From NCBI GenBank assembly GCA_022478985.1, contig JAKSZP010002677.1:124001-188000 (forward strand): 64,000 nt of DNA, written 5' to 3'. The position numbers and the translations under genes were made by a program. Positions 23,030 to 34,439 of this stretch are shown one piece after another; the first letter of the stretch is position 1, and each line of letters starts with the position of its first letter. The DNA is from Massospora cicadina (Eukaryota > Entomophthoromycota > Entomophthoromycetes > Entomophthorales > Entomophthoraceae). The notes beneath the pieces are model-generated. The model was not told the DNA's origin. It made no database searches and worked only from the letters and a program-made list of their open reading frames with translations.

Positions 23030-24373
23030 TTTTTGTTATGAGGCATGCCAACCAGGGGATGGACATTACTGAAGCTTGAAGAGCAATAAAAAACTGAACG
23101 AACTACCCACTCAAACTGAATCAAAATAACTGCTCAAAATGAGCGGGTGAAACATGACAAATGAGACAACAACCTACCAGGTGGGAAAGAGCCAAGACGC
23201 TCAACCTACCATGGTGGAAGGGGAGGGGGATTGGGGGGCTCATCCTCAGCCTCATGCTTTTCTTCAGTGAGAGTGCGGGACAAGGAGGAGAGCAAAGGGG
23301 TGGGGTGATCAGCCACATGGGGAGCGAGGACACTAATGATTGGCTGATTGAGAAAATTACTGGAGGACAGTAAGTCGCCAATGTACCTGGAAATGCTGGC
23401 CTACGCCTTGATGTGGAGAGAAGGAATCTGGGACAAAAAGCCATGGAGGCGCAGGTGACTCTTGAGTTGGCCTGCGAGGCAGATATCACCTTCTGGTATG
23501 GCTTCCTTAGTGCGCCTGTGGGCAAACTGAATGGTATTTTTGTTTGGCAGGGATGTGGATGGCTTGATGATGGGAGGTGGGAGTTCCATGACAAGCGCCA
23601 ATACTGATGACTCGGCTATTTCATGGATGGTGTTGATGTCAGGATGAGCAGCTGACATGATAGCGAGCTGGTGGTCCAAGTGGAACTCCAAGGCGTCCAG
23701 ATGGGGGGCGTAAAATCATTGAGCAACTGTTTGGGGTTTCATACTTGGATAAATTCTTCATATGTGGGCTGCGAGGCTTCAATTAAATTACCCAGCTCAT
23801 CAGTTTCAGCCAATGAGGACCATGCGTTCATGTAAAGTTCAAAATTGGGGACAGCGAATTGGAGTGGAGTGGCAGGCGATTGCAGAATAACATGAGAACC
23901 CACATTAGTCCAAGCCATTTCCTGATTGAATGAGGCGCAAGTGGCACTGGCCTGAGGAAGGGGCTGGTTGGCTACAGCAGGCACCAAAGCGGCAGCAGGC
24001 TTTGGGGGAGGGGGTAGGATTGTACCCCATGTCAGAAAGGCAGTGGGGTGTGGGGCAAATTGGGGGCCAGATGATGACAGCGCTGGGCCTGAGGAAGTCG
24101 TAAGGGAGGGGCATTTCCGCTTTGAGTGATCTTTATCAAAGCAGGAAGGACGTATTGTCCTCCCACCCTCGACACAGGCCCAGAATGGGTGGTCAGGGGC
24201 AGAGGAAATGATGGCACAGGGGGAAAGTGATATTTTTTTTTGAAAATTCTGGGCTGATTGTGGTGAATGCCCGAGGCCCAGCTAGGCGAGCAGCCCCATT
24301 TGGGACCACAAACTGAAGGATGGTATTGGAGCTGTACTCAACCAAACCTTCCATCAACTCCTGATGGAATACT
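23030..24373 (-). mobile_element. half-LINE O2, 5'-truncated
   Basis: A 1,344-bp minus-strand retroposed copy inside the X 3' LTR. Its 3' end carries the short tail module (complement CCATCCCCTGGTTGGC) and AACAAAAAAAT. In element orientation the duplications read AAGATGTCGAGGCTC (24374-24388) and AATATGTTGAGGCTC (23015-23029), 13 of 15 matching. The 5' end is truncated within the ORF1-like gene compared with O4 (about 50955). Confidence 0.85.
23121..24373 (-). pseudogene. half-LINE O2 ORF1-like protein
   Basis: A broken minus-strand coding region matching O4 segment by segment. From its 5' end it shows the LMEGL..Y.SN.IL box, then a zinc knuckle reading RPSC-FDKD-HSKRKC, in which the first cysteine codon TGT has become CGT. 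Next comes a proline-rich linker, then LDHQLAIMSAAHPDINTIHE (about 23610-23680), and the acidic-proline end EDEPPNPPPLPPW near 23230, read in another phase. The product would be a nucleic-acid-binding Gag-like protein. Frameshifts spread it over all three minus frames. Confidence 0.65.
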
Positions 24374-24576
24374 GGAGCCTCGACATCTTAAATACTAATT
24401 ATTGACTTATAAGGGGTTCATTTCTTACCCTCCACTGCAACTAATAAACATATAAAAAATACAACTTTCTAGTTTTTATTGTTTATTTTCATTATTATAA
24501 GTGGTTTCATTCCACCATTTATTGGATTTAAGGTATAAAACATAAGAGAGCATATCCCACGCCAACAAATCCAACA

Positions 24577-25245
24577 GTCAGGCAGAGCATACTTGCAGCT
24601 TGGAGGAGATTGTAAGGTGGTTATCTTGGTAGAAGGGGCAGATAGTTGAAAGGGTGTGAGACCCTGCTAGGCCTCTTTCCCCATTGGGTACCACAAACTA
24701 AAGGACGGGATCCACGCCATAAGTGGCCAATACTTACAGGAGCTCATGAAAGAGATTGTCAGGGAAAGGTGGTTGGTCAACCTGGTGAACTTAACCACCA
24801 GTGTGGCGTCCGCTAGCAACTGAGTACATGTGGGTGGGATGGGGGTGTTTTTATAAAGTAATGGCATCTCTATCATGGCCATATCCTTGGATCTGCTCAA
24901 GATGCCCAGGTAATAATATCTCTTATAGTGGAAGAAATATGTAAATCCACAGGCTTGTACACCACGCATACCATCTTGATGATGATGGTACTTTCATAAA
25001 GGAATAGGTTCCTAAACTCAACTTAAAGGTGAAAAGAGCAGGTTGCTCCAGGGGACTACTAAAGTTTCCTAGGAGCACGCGAAGTGCTGGGCTAGGTTCT
25101 AAGGGGGACAAAACAACTGGTGGGATTAGGGGGCTAGTGGAGCCACACGGGATTTTAGTAATAACCAAAAAAGCCAGGAGGCGACGCATAATACCTTATT
25201 TAGGAGCAGCAGGCGTCAAACTCAACAATATCCAAAATATGATTT
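24577..25245 (-). mobile_element. half-LINE O1, 5' part
   Basis: The upstream part of the half-LINE into which gypsy X inserted; its continuation is at 4684-5787. The minus-strand frame 24667-24969 aligns with O4 at 50736-51040. Shared words are YK-Y at the start, PL followed by TPIPPTCTQ (O4: TPLPTTQT), and the end ILQ.VVPNG, here SFSLWYPMGK. The exact 5' end is uncertain. No duplication was found for O1 as a whole. Confidence 0.6.
24667..25189 (-). pseudogene. half-LINE O1 ORF1-like protein, N-terminal part
   Basis: Two overlapping minus-strand frames, 24923-25189 and 24667-24969. The upstream one is proline- and serine-rich. The downstream one holds the conserved RNA-binding-like region found in O4, and its wording follows O4 (YK-Y, TP-P-T-TQ, then the LPDNLFHELL-like box once a frameshift is allowed). 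No catalytic motif is present. As with other ORF1 proteins, binding of the element RNA is the likely role. Confidence 0.5.
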
Positions 25246-25994
25246 GGTGAAACATCTTTAGTTGTTATATTAAATCTTACAAATTCAGTCTATATAAAAG
25301 TAAATAAGCAAAAGAGTGATAATCGTCCTGTTTTAAAATACTATTAAATGAAAGAGCTGTGATGTACTAAAAGTACCACTTATTATTAGTTTAGATTTAA
25401 AACATTTAAATGTCCAAGTACTTTGTTTACAGACATAATAACATTCCATCTTTTATCTTGAATTCAATGAATCAGTCTTTTTATCCAAGATAATCAAGAT
25501 ATAGCTAGATTTTAGGTTGGACTTGCTCTTAAATGATCATTAAATTTCCTCTATTAAGTCACTATCTCCCTTTATGTAAGCGTTCACAGAAAATCTTGAC
25601 CTGGAGCGTTATTACCTGCCACAACAAAGACTGCTATGCACTATAGTATATTGCTAAATTGCTTCCTGTCTTTATTAAGTACTAAATTATAACATCCATC
25701 AACATAATTAAGAGTAAAGATCTATTAATTATGGTAATCTTTAAAATTTTATCATTATAGCACTGTTAAATTATTTTACTACTGTTTTGTATCCTAATAT
25801 TTACTCTATAGTGGAGAATATTGAAGCATTGACCCTACCATCAGGTTCCCCCAAAAATTACCTTAGGGGAAGATTTAGTTTTTAATAACTGTCATTTTAT
25901 ATCTTCATATCAACACTTAATTATGTAAAGAATTTTCACTGAAATTGGCTTCTTTTATAGTCTTAAAAGGGGGCTACATTAGGTGCACATACTT
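25246..25994. other. AT-rich spacer, nothing recognised
   Basis: About 750 bp of AT-rich DNA with stops in all frames. It contains no element edge or motif I can support, and separates half-LINEs O1 and O3. Confidence 0.5.
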
Positions 25995-26007
25995 CCACTC
26001 ACCTTTT

Positions 26008-27395
26008 TAAATTTTAAATTTAAAAGTTCAAATTTTATTCAAGGTAATCCAACTAGGGGATGGAAACTACCAATACAAAATAACGACTGAAAAACAAAAA
26101 CTAAACGCCCTAAATGAGTGGTGAGACACCAAAACAATTAGGAAAATTAACTTACTAGGTGTAGCAGTTATGAACCGCTTATCCCACCATGGCGGAGGGG
26201 GATCAGGCGGATTTCTGATTTCATCTTCATGATTAAAAAGGTGGATTAAAGCTGAGAGCAAGGGGTTTGGGGCGTCCGCGGGATGTGGGTTGAGGAACAA
26301 TAGATAATTTCTAAGTTGTTTGTTAACAATCTGGACCTGAAGCATAGCCTCCAGGAATTTGGCAACATGGTGTTCAGCTTGTATGCATGTATTGGGAAGC
26401 TGGGTAAAATTTTGTGATGTTAGCTCTGAGATACAAGTGGTGGGGGAAAATTCTGACAGTGCAACAACTTGCTTGATAGCAGATGTGGCAGTTTCCTTTA
26501 ATCATTTAATTTCCACTTTTACAACCTCAGGGAAATCAGCAGGAAATCCACTATATGCAGCCCTTCATTAAATACAGTGATAGAGAGTGCCATGGCTTTG
26601 CAGAGTTGGCAGCTATCAGGAGAGGCCATTGCAGCCTCAGCAAGTTGATGGTCACTCAAGAATGGGGTAGAGGTGGGTTTGGGGACATATTCTTGGGTGG
26701 GAATAATGGCATGGAAATCTGAAGGTAGATATAGTTCCAAAATAAAGGAAAGTCGGGTGGTGGGACAATTTCCCCAGAATCAGTTATTTCATCTAATAAA
26801 TCCCAGGGATTTTGGTTGAGTATGATTGATTTGGAGAGATGTAGTTTTGGTTGGGTAAGTTTTGGGGCGTGAAATTGGTTCATTGAATTTGGGCCCAAAC
26901 CTGCTCCTGATTGGGTATATTGTGAGAAATTAAGCTGGCTTGGGCTTTGGTTGCAAAGGTTTTACTGATTTTTGAGCGTTCAGCTGGAGGGGATGGGGGC
27001 AGCCAAAATCCCCACTCAAATGCTGTTTGTGTGGCCTCATGTGTGGCTTGGCGAATTTCGCTTGTTTTGAATTGTAGCTACAATTCTTTGGAATGATCCA
27101 AACTCATGGAAGAGGGGGAAAATGGTGCGGCCATTGTCAACACGGGCCCAAGAGAAGTGATCTGGTGCAGATGGGATATGGGCATGTGGTGGGATGTGCT
27201 GGTCTATGGTTGGCTGGTGGGGGGTAATGGTGGCCATTGCCTGTGGTGCCGCTAACTGCTCAGCTCAGCTTGGGACCAGGAAGTGGAGGATGGAGTTTCT
27301 ACCATATTTGGAAAGCCCATCATCAATTCTTCAAAAAGGTGTTTTAGGGGGAAGGTGCAAAGGAAGGTTTGCATAGGTCACCACCATTGTGGTGT
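26008..27395 (-). mobile_element. half-LINE O3, 5'-truncated
   Basis: A 1,388-bp minus-strand copy. The 3' tail in element orientation reads CCATCCCCTAGTTGG, then ATTACCTTGAATAAA and an AT-rich end. The duplications in element orientation are AAGAGGTGAGGGG (27396-27408) and AAAAGGTGAGTGG (25995-26007), 11 of 13 matching. The 5' end is truncated at about the same place as in O2. Confidence 0.8.
26067..27395 (-). pseudogene. half-LINE O3 ORF1-like protein
   Basis: Minus-strand frames 27037-27237, 26656-26898, 26519-26740 and 26067-26345 together follow the O4 protein. The conserved box LSDHQLAEAAMASPDSCQLC lies at about 26590-26660. The C-terminal acidic-proline motif EDEIRNPPDPPPPWWDKRF lies at about 26170-26230, well preserved despite decay elsewhere. 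The middle contains SMNQFHAPKLTQPKLHLSKS and a region matching O4's ..IDE...I.EPS.QIE.FI. The zinc-knuckle region is not clearly readable. Phase changes separate the frames. Confidence 0.6.
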
Positions 27396-27408
27396 CCCCT
27401 CACCTCTT

Positions 27409-28479
27409 AATTAATATTAAATCTATTCTTTAAAATGTCAACTACCTCACTTCCAATTGGCTAATGCCAAAATCTCAACAAGATAAAAATAATTTACCAT
27501 TTTTGATTATAACTGAAGACGTTACAACAAAGTACATTTCCTTTTCAATTCTCTATTTTTTAAACTATATTCCATTTATTTCAAAATATATGTGACAATC
27601 TGAATCTCAACCATGTGGTTTAATATATAAAACCTATTAGAACCTAACTAATGCAATTAGAATTGATTTTCCAGATTGATGGATCAACACACTAAGCTGT
27701 TATCCTTTCCATATGCGTTGAGAATCCAGAGTTACACAATATTAGTAAGATAACATGCCATCAGAAGGAAAAGAAGTTTCACATCTCATTAATTCTTGAT
27801 CCATAAACTTATTTTTTTGTATATACCTTTCAGTATAAAAAGTATCTAAGCATTCTATAGTTATCAAAATAAAGTTAGTTTATTACTTAAAACTTTTATC
27901 TGATTAATCACTTCCATTTACAATAAGAATTATTTTAGTAAGCTTAGAATGACAATATTTGTCTTCTCTTTCTTATGCAGACGTGAAGTACTAAGCACAC
28001 CGCGCCTGTCATGTTGTGGGAGTTTTGGGTTTTCACCAAATGAGTAACCCAACTAACCAGAATTTCCATAAATACTAAAGAACTAAAAAGACCTTATGAC
28101 AAAATTTGGTTAGCCAACTTTTATGCGGACCTTAAAGACTAAATTTAAGATTATTTGCTGAGATAAACATAAGGTAGTGACATTTCTGTGAAATTTTTTT
28201 AGATTTATTTCTGTTGATATGTAACATAGAAAGTTTCATTTCATGCTACGTTTTTTTGTCAATATCTTAGTATTACGTTTCTCTTTATAGATCTTTTGAC
28301 TAAATAAAGTTTTTTACTGATAAATTTGATTTTTTATCTTATGAGAGGTGTCAACTATTATCTGATAAGTTTTTTTACTTAATTTGAAAAATGTATTTAT
28401 AGATTTTGACTAGTATAATAGTTTATGATTAGTCACATCATTGCCTTTTACCTTCATAAATATGATTTTTTAGGATCCT
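27409..28479. other. AT-rich spacer, nothing recognised
   Basis: About 1.07 kb of AT-rich DNA up to the 5' LTR of gypsy Y. A slightly GC-richer patch around 27985-28080 could be a fragment of another repeat, but I could not match it to anything in the window. Confidence 0.5.
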
Positions 28480-29427
28480 CATCAGACATCTAGATGTTTG
28501 TCCTTCCAAGAAGAATATTCATGCATCTAATAGCTTGAAGCATATATATTAATTGAATGCTCTTTTATGAAGAATTAGACAATTTAACTACAAAGTTTAC
28601 CCTAACACCAAAAAGATACTTTTAATCTAATGGAAAAAAATGACCCCTATAGAATCAAAAAAAACTTCAAAGTATAAAATAAATTCCCAGCTAATTGAAA
28701 GCCAGGATCAAGTCAAATCTACTAAAATAAATCATTTTAGAGCTGATTGACTTTATGAGATTAATTAGATTATTGTAAAATATTCATGTCACTTGATGAC
28801 TTAATTTTTAAAGACCACTAAATCAAAGCAGAATAAAAATTTTAAAGAGATACAATTGGTCAAAAACCAATATATCTAAAATATGTCTTTTTTCAAGTCT
28901 AAATGAATTAACTAAGATCAGGAATGCGTCTTTTGGAGTAAAAATTGGATTAAAATTAAGGAATTAATGAAAGTTAAACATATTGCCATGTTTGGTGGAT
29001 TAACAGAGTAAATAATAGGCCCAATAGTGAAATTTAAAGGTGTTGTCAGAAACAGAGCTCTGCAAATATAGCAAATTGGCATGACATAAGAAGAAGTAGA
29101 AAGCCTGTCTGTATCCAAATGTACTCTCCCACTTGCCATTTGATGCAGAAATTATTTTACATATGAATTATTATGTGATCATAGTTTTTATCCTGTGTAA
29201 ATTATATTTATTTCTATAATTTAGTGTATATAAACACTCAATTATAATTAAATAAAGTATCTCTAATATCTTAGCTTTCATATCTTTTTACCATTACAAT
29301 TTATGGATTAATTTTTGGTCATAAATTCTTAAATAGTTGCCAAATTTCAAAACTTTTACAGCTGTCATTGTTGTGAAAATTCTGATGTTAAGAACCTGCA
29401 AGCAGCAACCTTAACAGGATTTCTACA
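28480..29427 (+). repeat. 5' LTR of gypsy Y
   Basis: Aligns with 49388-50337. Shared words include GTGTCTAATAGC-type sequence near the start, CAAAGTTT, TATATAAACACTCAATTATAA (one base shorter in places) and TTTGCAGCTGTCATT near the end. The first two bases are mutated from TG to CA. A TATATAAACAC box at about 29226 fits the U3 promoter. Confidence 0.7.
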
Positions 29428-30100
29428 AAAGCACTCATTAAAGGGGGCCTTGTACACTACAGATATATTACTATAAACAATTGGAGATGGTTCTATACTG
29501 TCCTTTATCATTATTAGATGGGTTAAGAATGGTAATAGCAAAGACATTAACAGGATGGAAAGTCCTCCTGCTCTCATATTTGAAGGCAAACAATTTAGCC
29601 ATTTTATCATACCCTAATCACACCATATTACCTGGCCTTCCAATGAAGTTATTAGAGATTTAACTCATGGCATCCTAAACCCTGAGACAGTGTTTCTCAT
29701 GTGAGAGGTTCCTCCATTGAGGAATGTCTGATGTTCATCTATAAAACCAGAACCTTCTTGGTTACCTACACCAAATAACTTGTGTGGTAACTTACATCTA
29801 AAAATTCCTACACCATACCATGTTCTATATAGTACATTTATTATAATTGCATCACAAAGAGCTCCAGCATCACATAGTTACTCAAGAAGCCCTGAGACGC
29901 GCCAATGATAAACTCAGTCCTTTGGATTCAAGTCATATAGGAAATGCATATTCTAGAGAAGTAAAGAACCAAAAGATTTTTTTATTCTGCTTTATGATCA
30001 AGTTAATTTAATTGATTCTGGCATAATGAAGTATGTGGAAGAAACTATAAAGATATTTTAAATTAGTTGGACAATTCTGCCACTGACACAAAATCTTTGC
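29428..30100 (+). other. gypsy Y primer site and leader
   Basis: Right after the LTR, GCACTCATTAAAGG is a degraded version of the GCTCACTACAGG primer site of X and A. The rest, to about 30100, has short frames only (29481-29663 plus, 29365-29610 minus) with no recognisable domain; it may be leader or worn gag. Confidence 0.45.
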
Positions 30101-31727
30101 TTGAAGAATTTGCAAAAAAATTACCAAACATGAAGCTCTCTTTTACAGCGAACTTTTCTCCAAGCTTCTACTACACAATTAGATGATGAACTGCGAATTT
30201 TCATTCTAGAACAGCAAATAGCTTAGGTCTTATCTCCACTTGGAGCTTGAGAGTCGTCCTCCCCCAAGAAACTCATGGCTCTTTTTCCATCCCTGAAAAC
30301 TAAAATTGCATTAATAAAGCAATTGAAGCTGAAGGCCTCCCTTTGAATCTGCATTATATATATCCTGCCAATTTACTAATGTGAGAAAAAGTTTTAAAAA
30401 TTTTAAGCACGCTATTATAGGTGATGATATGTTAAAGGATGTTTTAAATCTAAAGCTTGAGTTGAGAATTATTTTTATCAGGTAAGACTGATTTACAATC
30501 TCAAAAATTCAATTGCATGCCAATTTTGGGATGTTTGAAGAATATAAAGATTTATTCAAGTGTGTCAAGAAGGTGGAGACCAACAAACATGACTTAAGCT
30601 CAAATCAATATAAACTTTGCTATAAAAGATTAAAGAACTTGAACTTTGGGTAGAAGATCTTGAGACTAGTAAGATCGTGCCTGAAGCAGGTATTGCTCTC
30701 TATGAGGCATCACCTAATTTTTCCTGATGCAATGGTAACTCAGTTAGAGCCCATATAAGAATAGAATAATTGGCTTGCTCATTCACTTGGTTTACTAGAT
30801 ATAATTTCTGAGGTAACTGGATGTGATGCTCCTGCCATCCTTGCCATCACAGGTGGTGAATCTGTCATTTTTTCCTATCTTTAAAGAGAATTTTACACCT
30901 GATGAGGATATTATTGCCTTGTATTTGTATGTCTATGAATCAGCCATGGAAGGAGTGACTGACCATTAAAAAGGTAAACATATCCTCTATTGTTTTAGTC
31001 ATACAGCTCAGGAAAGTGTGGTGCCACATATGAATATCTCATTACATAGGCCAAACTAAAAGAAGCTCTTATAGATGAATTTGGTTTAAAACAGATCCTG
31101 ATCATGAAAAGTATTTCATGCGCATCATTATGCAAAACAGAGACTCTGTAACTAATTTTGCTGAGAGATTTTATATTGAAGCCCAGACTCTGTTGACTAC
31201 TAAGATGCCCTCACTTAATATTACAGTAACTGATATTATTAAATGTCCGTCCCTTTATCATTCCTTATATGCATAAAACACTGTAAATGCGATTTACAAA
31301 TTGATCATGACATAAAAAAGACCTGTTGGATGGTGCTGGTTTCCAAAGGCTTAAGGTTAACTGAGTAGTAAAATAAAGTCCCCAAGTTTTTACGATAAAG
31401 ATTAGAAATTTAAGCAAACCAAACGGTCAAAGTGCATCAACTGTAATAGGCTTGGACACCTTGCAAACGACTATTGTAAGAAGAAGTCCAAGGTAAGAAA
31501 TCAGAGAAAAGACAGGTTGGATTAGGGACAGGTCCCCTATTGATAATGAATCTTTAGTACTTGATGAACTTCCCACTTCAATTTCACACTTAGCTTTTAA
31601 TGAAAACACCTCATAAGAAGATTATGAAGGGGTTTCAAAGAAGTTGGTTACTATTTTTTAGGAACACCTGCCAAAATTAAGTTACCAGATTGTTTGAACG
31701 CTGAAAGTGTAGATGATGTTATGGTAC
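30101..31727 (+). pseudogene. gypsy Y gag
   Basis: The N-terminal region reads LDDEL then ILEQQIA (about 30185-30225), comparable with EAALEQQLA in X. A worn gag core covers about 30900-31300; phrases such as VTNFAERFYIEAQTL correspond to SFVERFYTKL in X. A zinc knuckle is readable at 31433-31477: C-IN-C-NRLG-H-LANDY-C, followed by lysines; the last spacer is five residues where four is usual. Gag would bind and package the element RNA. The gene is full of stops and ends where gypsy Z inserted at 31728. Confidence 0.55.
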
Positions 31728-32182
31728 TGTCAGAAAAGGTCAAAAGTGAGTTGGTCCATATTAAGTCCAAATTTAAATTTAACCTCCATTCAAACTTTGG
31801 AAGATGTCAATTGATGAAGCCCTGGATTTTACCACTGTCTAAATGGAATCAAAGGGCTATTTCACTCAGAAGCCTAATAAAGTGGAGATAGGTTATCCTC
31901 CACTTTTCTTAAAGGCTTTGGTTCCTCCATAGCTTCAGAAAGATCTTGCCAACCATGAGGGGTAATATCCATGCTAAAAACACACCTCACTAAAACCATA
32001 AATAACAAAATTATTTGATTAAATAAGGTATGTTGTTTTCTACTCTGTTGCGCCCTCAATTAATGTAAAGTGTAAAAGTTCCTAGTGAAGCAATATTCCA
32101 TTAGGACAACCACTGGAGATAATTTGACTCATAATCATTTAGTTATCAAGGAAGCCAATAGTAAAATTTGATTTTTAAAAAC
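31728..32182 (+). repeat. 5' LTR of gypsy Z
   Basis: Aligns with 44629-45080, for example at GAAAGATCTTGCCAACCA-type sequence, TCTACTCT.T.GCGCCCTCAAT and AATTTGACTCATAAT. The 65-codon frame at 31694-31891 spans the junction and is not a gene. Confidence 0.75.
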
Positions 32183-32199
32183 TGGTGCTCCCTGTCAGG
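32183..32199 (+). promoter_or_regulatory. primer binding site of gypsy Z
   Basis: TGGTGCTCCCTGTCAGG follows the LTR directly. It differs from the X and A site and predicts a tRNA whose acceptor begins GCTCCCT. Confidence 0.65.
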
Positions 32200-34181
32200 T
32201 TCTTCCAAGTCAAACAGCTGAAGACATACCTTCCCTAAAGATGGATCATACTAGCGAAGAAAGTATCCCATAACAGGTGGAAACATTGAGTTTGACAAGA
32301 TGAGTACGCTTCAACTGACAAGGTATACCTATTTACAACGTGAGAACATTGCAGTTCAATGTACCCATGGACTTTAATATTCTGGCCCCTGATGAATAGT
32401 CTACTAATAAAATCATCTGAGGTTGATCAAACAGTAGAATCCTTAATCTATGGAATCCTACTATATGGTCAGCAATCAAAACAGAATTGCTCTATCAGGT
32501 TGATATTATATTTAATGCAACTGTACACCATGGCTATCTTTCCAAGCACAGCTGTGGGAGTTAATCAAAAAGAGGCTTATCTTCAGTTAATTGTTCACAC
32601 GGCTCTTCATCTTTAATCACAATTGCTAGGGTTGCATAATATGGATATTCATTGGCTATTTAGGCTTAGCCACCAACTTCACTCTCAGCTTTTTCAAATT
32701 GTATGAGACTGTCTCTAACTTTGGCTGGGAAGATCGTGAGGCTATTATTGACAATAAAAGATAGATCTCCGAGTTAAAAGGCCATCTCATCCAGCTTGAT
32801 TTCAAAATTGGTGGATATTTGCATGACGAGATCTCTTAGCAGCTTGTTAATACTAATGTGCCAAATAAGTGCTCAGATTTTATTGAATGGTGGCCAATTT
32901 TTTGACTTGACCATCCAATTAATGAATGCTCTACAAGCTCAGATTGAAAACTTAACAGGACAAATTTGACAACGTAGCAAAAGTGGCACATGCTTACATC
33001 ACTACCAAACTGACTGTCGTCCATGGGCCCCGCGGGCCTGAAGTGCTGAAAGTCCCAAAGACCTTAGAGGCTCTGAGGTTCCTAGCCCTACGCCCATGCA
33101 AGATGAGGATCATGAAGCCCACATATCTAATTTTGGAGTGACAAGTAAGGAAGTAGCTTGAGGAGTTTGGATGGATATCAAAGGAGAATTTTATAATTTA
33201 GATCTAACTCTGACTGCTCTACTATTTAAGATTCATTCTCCTATAAGCTACGTCTGAAGCTTCTTCCCAACAACAGGCTAATTAAGCCACCATAGAGGAC
33301 AAGTTTGAACTCCTAATCTCATGGATTCAGAACTTAAAAGCCTAGCATCAAATGATGTTACAACAACTTAACAACCAAATTCTGAGAATCTACTCCTTCA
33401 ACAACTTATCAGCTCTAAAGCCAGTACTGATCAAATGGAGAACTTGAGCCATAATGTACAAGACAATTTCATATTTTCTGACAGCAGATGGACCAAGTCC
33501 CCATAACAGAACCCTTTGAGACTGAACCTTCCAAAGTTGGCAGACCTTTGATCCCTGCTGTCCATGTCCTATCAGAGCTGCTTAACTCTTTTAAGCCAAC
33601 TTTAAAGGAGAATTATGTACAAGGAATAGAAAGCATCGGATCATTCCTTCTACTATAAGAATGTTATGGAATTAGCCACAGACTGGAAGAAGATGAAACA
33701 CATCCAGGTCTACCTCAACATTAGTGCTCACGAGATCATAGTTATCTACTTAAAACAATGACCTCTTTTTTTAGTACTAGATTAAAACAATGACCTCTTA
33801 GTAAAAGATTAAGGAATCCCTCATTAAGGAGTTTGGAAAGGTTTTATTTCTGTCCAACATCAAGGAGGCGTTCATACATATAAAACAGAAAAAAGGAGAA
33901 TTATATATTGAATATACTAACCATTTCTGCTTTAAGGCGCAAGCTTTAATTGCTTGCAACCATGCCACCTTGGTGATTCAACTTCTGCGGTGGAGTTCGC
34001 TTTCTCAACTTTATGGCACTCTGTCTCTTCATTTCACAGCTATTGAGAAGCAATTCAAGATGATCCTTAATAATGAGGAATTAATATGAGACTACATGAG
34101 TCTGAATCCCATACCTCTTTGACTAAAGGATCAAGACTTCATATTAATGCTGTAGGCTGAAATAACAGATTTTTATCCAAT
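32200..34181 (+). pseudogene. gypsy Z gag and leader
   Basis: 32200-32780 is a decayed leader; one phrase, FNVPMDFNILAPDE, resembles protease-end sequence and may be a rearranged fragment. From about 32780 gag remnants appear: LMNALQAQIENLTGQI (about 32920) is a coiled-coil-like N-terminus, and PLIPAVHVLSELLNSFKPTL (about 33550) precedes the core. Around 33800-34080 is a worn capsid core (IKESLIKEFGKVLFLSNIKE across phases). Stops are frequent. The gene is cut at 34197 by LINE-1, and no zinc knuckle of Z was found on either side. Confidence 0.45.
33768..33781 (-). mobile_element. 14-bp micro-insertion of a LINE 3' tail
   Basis: The complement, TCTAGTACTAAAAA, is exactly the terminal sequence of LINE-2. 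It is flanked by a perfect 18-bp direct repeat, TTAAAACAATGACCTCTT, at 33750-33767 and 33782-33799. Together these look like a target-primed insertion that stopped after copying only the tail. Confidence 0.8.
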
Positions 34182-34439
34182 AAGAATCCTTTTCTTAAAA
34201 CTTTTATTTCTCGTTGCAAACACTTTTGCAACCCATTCAATTCAAGACTAAATCCAGTTTGATAATCTCATAGAGGGGATTAGTCTGCACCCATGTCTGG
34301 GAGCAGTTGGGCAAGCAAAGCAAGAGGAGCAGGCGGAAGGCCTGCGGCCTCTAACGTTTGAAAACGCCCCGGAGAATCTGGCGGAATAGAAAAAAAATTA
34401 AAAAAACTGGCGGTCACAATTTCCCCGGAGATACTCGCG

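Larger units (their letters stand above)
5788..24576 (+). mobile_element. gypsy X, Ty3-type LTR retrotransposon, nested and missing RT
   Basis: X has direct LTRs at 5788-7608 and 22560-24576 and is flanked by a perfect 5-bp duplication GTCAG (5783-5787 and 24577-24581). It inserted into half-LINE O1. Its own sequence comprises the LTRs, primer site, gag, protease, a short spacer, then integrase and a polypurine tract. The reverse transcriptase and RNase H regions are absent: left-hand X sequence stops at 12176 and right-hand X sequence begins at 21303, with complete gypsy A in between. The remaining length is made up by insertions C, F (with LTR-3 inside it), A and O2. Gene content and spacer homology show X to be a relative of gypsy Y. 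Confidence 0.75.
22560..24576 (+). repeat. 3' LTR of gypsy X, interrupted by half-LINE O2
   Basis: Two pieces, 22560-23029 and 24374-24576, align continuously with the 5' LTR. The left piece is uninterrupted where the 5' LTR holds solo LTR C, giving an empty-site comparison. It ends CCAACA and is followed by GTCAG, the X target duplication. Confidence 0.8.
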
